A stretch of DNA of 64,000 bases. Origin: Fallopia convolvulus. Lineage: Eukaryota > Streptophyta > Magnoliopsida > Caryophyllales > Polygonaceae. This document shows, piece after piece, positions 57,218-64,000 of this stretch. Positions within the stretch are counted from its first letter, which is position 1; the number at the start of each line of letters is the position of its first letter. The notes below the pieces were generated by a model that searched no databases, had not been told where the DNA came from, and was given only the letters and a program-made list of their open reading frames with translations. Where the stretch lies: NCBI GenBank assembly GCA_964016875.1, contig OZ024720.1:43051590-43115589 (forward strand), in the 5' to 3' direction. A program made the translations under genes and the position numbers.

Positions 57218-57337
57218 TTACAAGCGTACCAGCACACCCATATCCTTGCTAAGCAAGCTACAGGAAGGACTATCAAACCAACGTGGGTTGAAACCACCAA
57301 ACACATGGCCAAAAACCACACAAAATTTGGTTACTTA

Positions 57338-58310
57338 TGAAGATAAGCCTTTGGAATTGTAGAGGTCTTAAACGCCTCTCGTTGTGAACGGAAATAAATG
57401 CTTTGTGTAGAATTGAAAGAATCCAAATCATGGCTCTCGTGGAAACTAAAACTCAAAAACCACCGGATAACAACTTTGGCTAAAAGCCGGCTTCGACTCA
57501 ATCGAATTCATCCCTGCAATTGGCCTCTCTGGAGGTATTTGTGTCCTATGGAAAGGACATCAACTCTTAAACGAATCACTTGCAACCATCCATAAAGACG
57601 ATCGTTTTATCGCATTCCGATACTCCAATCTCGAAACGCAACATCAACTAATCCTCATATTAGCCTACGCTCCGCCAAGGGCTTCGGACAAAGACCTATT
57701 TTGGTCAAAACTAAAATTGTTTATCACAAACATGAACCTACCCTGCATCCTTATAGGCGATCTTAATGAAATACAACACCCAAACGAAAAACAAGGAGGG
57801 GCGATACCCCACCACTCCCGATTTGAAAGACTTATCAATTTCAAAAATGATTGTGATCTCAACGAAATCCCAACTATTGGGAACAAATTTACATGGAGAA
57901 AATCTAATACCATGGAAAACAATACTTATGAAAAATTAGACAGAATACTAGTGAGTGAACAAATCATTCAATGGTACCCGTCCATCTCTAGTAAAAATCA
58001 CTCTTTTTCATCATTAGACCATTGCCCAATATCTTGTGATTTACCTACGGGTGGAACCATAAATGCACAACCGTTCAAATTTGAAATGATGTGGACATCT
58101 AGACAAGATTTCCAAGATGTCATTAAACAAGCATGGAGGCATAACCCCAACGGGTCTCATATGTTTAAACTAATAAAAAAAACCAACTTCTGAAGGTTAA
58201 GGCAAAAGCCTGGAATAAATCCATATTTGGTAACATCTTTGAACAAATAAAAAAAGTTGATGAGGAAATTCTTTCAATCTAGAAAGAAATTATTGAACAA
58301 AAGAATCCTC
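57338..58310 (+). pseudogene. LINE apurinic-like endonuclease
   Basis: Starts MKISLWNCRGLKRLSL then a stop; further blocks are MALVETKTQK (catalytic Glu), CILIGDLNEIQHPNEKQGG (Asp/Asn site), NKFTWRKSNT, KLDRILVSEQI and SSLDHCPISCDLP (Asp-His pair). The blocks lie in several frames with many stops. The enzyme nicks the target DNA to prime reverse transcription. Confidence 0.85.
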
Positions 58311-58312
58311 GA

Positions 58313-59500
58313 ATGATCCAAAAGCAAGAACGCTTGAATAAGAAACGGGCATGTCTGATTCAATTTCATCACACCTATTGGAAACAAAGAGCAAAACATA
58401 CACACATTAAGCTAAACGACAAGAATACTAAATATTTCCACAGAATCGCAAATGGTAGAAGAAATAGAAAACACATCAAGGAAATTACCACTAGTGAGGG
58501 CACCTAAATAACAGGTCTTGATAATATCAAACGTGAAATCCAAAGGGACTTTCTGAAATGGTTTCAACACCAAGAAATCAATCGCTCCAAATTGATAGCT
58601 AACACTCAAACAATACAAAAATAAATAACAAAGGAGGATAATCTCCAACTCACAAGACCTATCTCTAAGTAGAAATCAAAAGTGCCGTTTTCGACATTGG
58701 CGATGAAAAATCCCCCGGCCCAGACGGAATGCCTGCCAACTTTTATAAAAAATATTGGCACATTGTTGGTCCTGACGTAATTAGAGCTGTCAAAAGCTTT
58801 TTTCACTCAGGAAAAATCCTCAAACAAATCAATCACACATTTATAACTCTTCTACCAAAATGTGAGAACCCAAACTCAACCAATCATTATAGACCCATAA
58901 GCCTATGCAATACGATTTACAAAATCATATCCAAAATACTCACATCAAGGCTTAAAAAAGTAATGGAGAAACTCATTCACCCACTTCAGGGTGCATTTAT
59001 TAACAAAGGCAGTATCCATGATAATACCCTCATAGCACACAAAAATTTCCACTCATTCCGTAACAAAAAAGGAATGGGAGGGTGGATAGCCATAAAGCTT
59101 GATATGGAAAAGGCCTATGACCGAATTAATTGGGAATTCCTCTTCCACATTCTCGATAAATTTGGGTTTAATAAAAAAATTCATCAATTGGATCCGAGAA
59201 TGTGTTGAAACGGTAACATTCTCAGTGCTTGTAAATAACGGACCCACAGACCAATTCACCCCCCGACAAGGACTGAGACAGGGTGACCCCTTGTCTCCCT
59301 ACCTTTTTATTCTTGCCGCAAACGTGCTTGCAAGACAGCTCCAGGCTTCTTGCGATGTACCCAACAGTGGCATTGGCATCCAAATTTCGAGGGGAGGAAC
59401 AAAAATCCCATTCTTGGCATTCGCAAATGATATCATCATCTTTGCAAAGGCAAACAACCAAACATGTCATAAAAAAAAAACATAATTGACGATTACTGTC
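58313..59500 (+). pseudogene. LINE reverse transcriptase
   Basis: 58729-59208 and 59099-59485 carry PDGMPANFYKKYW, HTFITLLPKCENPNSTNHYR, PISLCNTIYKIISKIL, WIAIKLDMEKAYDRINWEF, GLRQGDPLSPYLFILAANVL and, at the active site, FLAFANDIIIFAK. The usual F-A-D-D is F-A-N-D here, a G-to-A change that removes a catalytic Asp. A frameshift lies near 59180. RT activity is therefore not expected. Confidence 0.9.
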
Positions 59501-61456
59501 AAATATCTGGTCAAAATGTTAATTTCCATAAATTTGCGTTCCAAGTTACTAAAAATATCAACAATAACACCAAAACACAACTTAAACAAATTCTCCATAT
59601 TACTAATACAACTGCACTGGATAAATATCTAGGGTGCCCCATAATCAATGAAAGAGTTACGAAAAACACATTTAAACCACTCACCCTCAAAAGAAGAGAT
59701 CAATTGTCCGAATGGAAAGCTAATTCACTCTCCCAAGAAGGACGGAAAACTCTCATTAAAGCAAACTCTCAACACAACCAAACTACTTGATGCAATCATT
59801 TCTCCTACCAAAAGCAACACTCAAAGAGCTAGACAAAATTAACAAAAACTTCTTCTGGAATAAGGATTACAACTATAAACCACTAAGCCGTTGGAATTCG
59901 ATCTGTAGGCCTCCCCATCACGGGGGCTAGGAATTGCAAAGGCAGAGGAGATGAACTATGCACTCCAAATGAAACTCCTATGGAAAATCGTTGTTGAGCC
60001 CGACAACATCTGGGTTAAAATAATCACAGAAAAGTACCTCAAAAAGGAAACTTTACTAAACTATGATAAAAAACAAAATACATCTTGGCAATGGTCCAAA
60101 CTCATGAGCCTTCGTAGCCTGTTTAATTTTGGGCTGATCTGGCAAGTGGGAGACGGGAAAACCATTCGTTTCTGGAAAGATAACTGGACTGGAATTGGGA
60201 TCCTAAATGCCAAATCTAACATCCACCAAAGTATAAACTTGGATGAACCTGTTAGTAACTATCTTCGCGATGACAACTCGTGGGACGAACCAAAACTCTA
60301 CCAGATCCTAGACGCAGATAACGCAAAATGCATAACCCAAATCATAACACCAATCAACAAAATACCTGATAGACTATATTGGAAGCCAAGCAAAAATGGT
60401 TGGTTCTCAACACAACCCACGATGCAATGGATTAATAATAACAAAGGGGAGCCCCCTATTGATCTTGATTGGACTTGGAAATTAAATATATCCCCAAAAA
60501 TTAAGAATTTCCTATGGAAAGCTGCCCAGAACGGCCTATCGACAAAACAAAGACTTGCTGCAAACCACATCGCTGTCCCGCAGGGTTGTGTGGTGTGCAA
60601 CAATACAGACGAAGATGCATATCACCTTCTACTAAAATGCCCACTCAGAATCCAAACCCTAAATACCATTAACCCAAATCTAGTCCGTATCATCAAACAA
60701 ACTAACCCTGCGAGCATTAAGCCTCTCCAATTCTTGAAGGAAATTCGTTCTAGGATCTCCAAGATTGAATTGGAATTGCTTTCATGCTCCTGGTGGTGCA
60801 TCTGGTACTTCAGAAACAAAAAAATATTCAATTTCGAAGACAACCAAACCCAAGTTAGCCCAAATAGTATTTGCTCGTTCATTCACAAACAAATGGAGGA
60901 TTGGAAAATTGAAAACAATACAAGCCCAAAAAACTCCACCATTGGGATTAAGAACCCCGGTAAAAGGAAAAGGGCAAAAGCTAAATGGGTCAAGCCCCCA
61001 CAAAATCAATTTAAACTCAACTTTGATGGTGCAATTAACAATGATGGTGTCTCTTTAGTCGGATTCATCCTTCGTGACCACCAAGGTGCGCCGGTTTGTT
61101 TGGACGGTGGATTGCTTGGTCATCATTCTGTTCTCATGACTGAAGCTGTTGCTCTTCGATTGGGGATTCTTGAGGCCATCCGACGTGGCGTTCCCCACAT
61201 CCAGATTGAAGGTGACAACCTGCAGCTTGTTAAAGCTATGCAGGGTGATTGGAGTTGTCCATGGGAGATCGAGCTTGTTCGAACGGATATTCAGAGTCTG
61301 CTAGGCCACTTTCAAAGTTGGTGTATTTCTCACGTCTTCCGAGAAGCCAATTCTGTTGCGGACTACATCGATGGATCCTTTCAACGTGTCTCCTCCTTCC
61401 CGATTGCCTCCGACCCGGTCCTTAGGGACCTCATCCGCAAGGATGCTATAGGGTAG
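59501..61456 (+). pseudogene. LINE C-terminal part: thumb/connection, zf-RVT and RNase H
   Basis: 59501-59950 is broken. From 59951 one frame of 501 codons is open: MNYALQMKLLWKIVVEPDNI, FGLIWQVGDGKTIRFWKDNW, then zf-RVT (LNISPKIKNFLWKAAQNGLS, CVVCNNTDEDAYHLLLKC) and RNase H (FKLNFDGAINNDG, MTEAVALRLGILEA, HIQIEGDNLQLVKA, REANSVADYIDGSF), with all four acids. Stop at 61454-61456. RNase H in the LINE C-terminus is a plant L1 feature. Confidence 0.9.
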
Positions 61457-61790
61457 CTTTCCTCTTTTTAGAGTGAAGCTCCCTAATTCCTTTCCTTATC
61501 AAAAAAAAGATGTTATCTAATGTTAAATCTTAAGTATTAATGTTAAATATTTGATATGATAATATATTTAACTTAAAAAAGATTATATCTAAAATAAAAT
61601 AAACTTTAAAAGCATTAAATGTTTGGTAATTGATGAATATTATTTATAATAATTTATTTAAGTTATTTTTCCTATCACAATATAAGTTATCTGCCATGTA
61701 GGATTTACCATGGGACACCTAGGATTTTTCATACATGTCATTCTCAAAATTTATATATATTGAAAAGATTCTATCTAACATAAATAAAAT

Positions 61791-62697
61791 ATATTATATA
61801 TTAGGATAGATTTTGAGTATATAGCTGATTATCAGTTGATTACATTATCTTTATCTATATATCTATTTATATAAAAAAAATCTGAAATAAAATTATGGTA
61901 ACAAAAAATTAAAAAAATTACAAGATGATAAAAATTACATTATCTATGTCTTTTTATCCATTTATGATGTAAAAGATTTTTTAAAAACTAAATTTTTGTT
62001 AAAAAATATGTCTTATACTATGCATAACCCACTGCAAATATTAAAACAACCCAATTTATTAAAATTAGTGGGTAATGTTTAGTAGTTATGTAACTATATA
62101 CTACGTATTAACGTTGTATCTTTTTTAGCCACCACATTTACTTTGGCCCAACTTTATTTTTAAAATTTCAACTTTTATTTATATTTTTTTATCTTTTTCA
62201 AAAAAAAAATTATCTCTATTTATTTATAAAAATTGTAAAAATTCAAATTTATTTGATTCTAACAATAAAAAACTATCGTTGTGAATATAATTTTTTTTAT
62301 CTTTCATGTATCATTATATTAAAATAAATATGCTCATACTTAATCCGAGTCGTAGTCGTGCATGGCATGACGGGTATAACTAGTATAAATAAAAGTTGAA
62401 ATTTTAAAAATAAAGTTGGGCCAAAATAAGTGTGGTTGCTCAAAAAGTTAAAACTTTAATATATAGTTATAGATATATTTTTTAACCAAAATTTAATTTT
62501 TAAAAAATCTTTTACATCATAAATGGACAAATGGATAAAAAAAAATAGATAATATAATTTTTATCATCTTGTATTTTTTTATTCTTTTATCATAATTTGA
62601 TTTAAGAAATTTTTTATAGAAATAAATGTATAGATAAAGATAATGTAATCAACTGATAACCAATTATATTATCAGAATCTATCCTAATATATACTAT
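61791..62697. repeat. Large imperfect inverted repeat (fold-back) with a Helitron-like insert at its centre
   Basis: Left arm 61791-62181, right arm 62384-62697, inverted. Matching blocks: ATATTAGGATAGATT with its reverse complement near 62680, ATCAGTTGATTACATTATC with GATAATGTAATCAACTGAT, and TTGGCCCAACTTTATTTTT with AAAAATAAAGTTGGGCCAA. The centre is occupied by 62192-62383. Confidence 0.75.
62192..62383 (+). mobile_element. Short Helitron-like element (plus strand)
   Basis: Starts TCTTTTTCAAAA after A, ends with a 7-bp hairpin (GTCGTGC, loop ATG, GCATGAC at 62355-62371), then GGGTATAACTAG followed by T. TC start, hairpin, CTAG end and insertion between A and T are Helitron marks. 192 bp, non-coding. 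Homologous over its length to 54976-55148. Confidence 0.6.
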
Positions 62698-63080
62698 AAG
62701 GAGTCACGCTTGGGTACATTAAAGTGCTACAGTAAAAAGATTTGCTCGATTTCTCCATCCTCTATTTTAAGCTATCAATCTTACTCGATTCGAATCAACA
62801 ATGGTGATAGGAACAAATAAAGGTATGTTGGTATTTCATTTTTCTAGGGTTTATTGTTTTAAGCTCTCAATCTTACTCTTATGAATTATTTTGTTTAAAA
62901 AGGTTAATTTCAAAGTGGTATTGATTCTTTGATGACATGCTTTAGATATAGAAGTCCATTGATGATATATTGTCATTATTGAAGTTATCTACTAAATATT
63001 CTTGGGAGAAATCAATGTAATTTTGTTTAGATCTTGTTGTATCAGTGAGAAATGTTCATTTGACACTTGAGAAATTATAT
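62698..63080. other. AT-rich intergenic, no gene seen
   Basis: No coding or RNA signal was recognised. Confidence 0.4.
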
Positions 63081-64000
63081 ATTAGGTTATTTATTAACTC
63101 AAATTATAGAGCAATGTGCATGTGTACATAGATGTGGGTTTAAATCCCACATAGGTTAATTCTTGATACGGTCATGTCTTTTTGTTCATATCGGTTGTTC
63201 TTTTGGTTCAATTCTTTTTAAGGTAAGGTTCATAATATTTCTTCTTATGGTTCATAAATTTTGTTCAGTGCTTTTTTATTTATAACAATTGTTCTTTTGG
63301 TTCATGTTTGAATAACCTTAGGTTCATCAAAGTTCATCTTATGGTTCATGTCTTTTAGTTCATGCTTGTTATTATTTCTTTTCGTGATTTTTGGTTCATG
63401 ATACTTGTACTTTCGGTTCATGTTTTTGTAAGCTAGGTTTATAATAATTTTTATGGTTCATGACTTTTAATTCTTAGTAGTTTATCTTATATTTTATATC
63501 ATTTGGTAGCCTATTAGCTCAAATGGTAGAGCAATGTGCATGTGCACATAGATGTGGGTTCAAATCCCACATAGGCTAATTCTTGATACAATCATGTCTT
63601 TTTGTTCATATCAGTTATTCTTTTGGTTCATGACTTTTCAAGGTAAGGTTCATAATATTTCTTCTTATGGTTCATAAATTTTGTTCCATGCTTTTTGGTT
63701 TTTAACAATTGTTCTTTTGGTTCAAGATTGAATAACCTTAGGTTCATCAAAGTTTACCTTATGATTCATGTCTTTTCATTCATGCTATTATTATTTTCTT
63801 TCTTGATTTTTGGTTCATGGTACCTGTTCTTTCGGTTCATGTTTTTGCAAGGTAGGTTCATACTAATTCTTATGGTTCATAAATTTTGTTCAGGGCTTTT
63901 TTGTTTATAACAATTGTTCTTTTGGTTCATGTTTGAATAACCTTAGGTTCATGAAATTTCATCTTATGGTTCATGTCGTTTAGTAGTTAATGCTAGTTAT
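63081..64000. repeat. Tandemly duplicated block, about 420-bp period, rich in GGTTCAT
   Basis: The segment from about 63110 recurs about 420 bp later (GCAATGTGCATGTG at 63111 and 63531; the block AATAACCTTAGGTTCAT at 63309, 63729 and 63945). A heptamer GGTTCAT, often preceded by TT, AT or A, occurs more than 20 times on the plus strand. The repeat runs to the window edge. Confidence 0.8.
63508..63578 (+). other. tRNA-like sequence, probably not a working tRNA
   Basis: AGCCTAT/ATAGGCT make a perfect 7-bp acceptor stem, GCTC/GAGC a D stem and GTGGG/CCCAC a T stem with loop TTCAAAT. Box A (TAGCTCAAATGG) and box B (GGTTCAAATCCC) are good. The anticodon arm is odd: ATGTG/CACAT encloses only 6 nt (CATGTG), so no anticodon can be set. 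A degraded copy lies at about 63087-63158. tRNA pseudogene, SINE head or tRNA-like repeat are all possible. Confidence 0.6.

Larger units (their letters stand above)
55376..61505 (+). mobile_element. L1-type LINE with RNase H, full length but broken
   Basis: 6.13 kb flanked by 16-bp duplications AAAGATGTTATTTAAT (55360-55375) and AAAGATGTTATCTAAT (61506-61521), one mismatch, with an A-run at the 3' end. Order: ORF1 region, APE-type endonuclease from 57338, reverse transcriptase, zinc-knuckle-like zf-RVT region, RNase H. It lies inside AT-rich repeat DNA that carries CACCTAGGATT motifs on both sides (55208-55255 and 61690-61730). Confidence 0.9.

Noticed and set aside
55157..62383. A single 7.2-kb Helitron carrying the LINE
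   Set aside because: Possible from the end sequences, but the homologous short element at 54976-55148 starts at the same TCTTTTTCAAA point, so the 192-bp unit is the simpler reading.
63508..63578. Functional tRNA gene
   Set aside because: The anticodon loop is 6 nt and no anticodon can be assigned; the region is repetitive.
1..64000. CRISPR arrays, operons, bacterial promoters
   Set aside because: Introns, plant retroelements and gene families show this is plant nuclear DNA; the tandem repeats lack spacer structure.

Overview
The window is nuclear DNA of a flowering plant, almost certainly a eudicot. It holds one intact spliced gene, for a phosphatidylinositol-4-phosphate 5-kinase with plant-type MORN repeats (51129-54098, minus strand). 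It also holds the 3' remnant of a bHLH transcription factor gene resembling the iron-response subgroup Ib (about 35131-35951, plus strand). Most of the rest is transposable-element DNA. No prokaryotic features and no CRISPR array were seen. The species cannot be named from the sequence.

Layout. 1-2782: 3' end of a Ty1/copia element (copy 3) with a third ORF and a 3' LTR. 2900-14570: a cluster of degraded Ty3/gypsy elements of Athila/Tat type. It contains two minus-strand gag remnants, four LTR copies, long 3' untranslated regions and a plus-strand protease-RT remnant, peppered with a short hairpin motif. 14940-16629: plus-strand gypsy pieces around a 327-bp LTR. 16629-24477: two minus-strand gypsy elements of chromovirus-like type (G1, mostly integrase; G2, gag to integrase). 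About 24477-27272: one long solo-LTR-like sequence. 28620-35135: minus-strand copia copy 1, whose 5' half is missing where it meets the bHLH gene. 36132-37244: a retroposed minus-strand insertion with target-site duplications. 37587-37747: a tRNA-derived SINE with perfect duplications. 37932-48896: copia copy 2, full length, with 1060-bp LTRs and a perfect TACGT duplication. 48990-49670: hAT transposase relic. 49685-50497: divergent LTR fragment of the copia family. 51129-54098: PIP5K. 54976-62697: two short Helitron-like elements, a large inverted repeat and a 6.1-kb LINE. 62900-64000: tandemly duplicated AT-rich DNA with tRNA-like segments and a recurring GGTTCAT heptamer.

The three copia copies share one plan: LTR, iMet primer site, gag with two zinc knuckles, protease, integrase, RT-RNase H, a spacer of about 0.7 kb, a third ORF, polypurine tracts and LTR. 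This matches the Sirevirus branch. The third ORF has no envelope features; it joins a Lys/Ser/His-rich and Pro-rich N-terminal half to a C-terminal domain that resembles the 'putative plant transposon protein' family usually met in gypsy elements. The copies are broken in different places, so no single copy here looks autonomous.

The most unusual observation is at 9065-9123. One Athila-type copy carries, next to its LTR, about 59 nt matching the 3' three-quarters of a plant tRNA-Asp including CCA, instead of the usual 18-nt primer-binding site. It looks like reverse transcription that ran past the normal stop into the primer tRNA.
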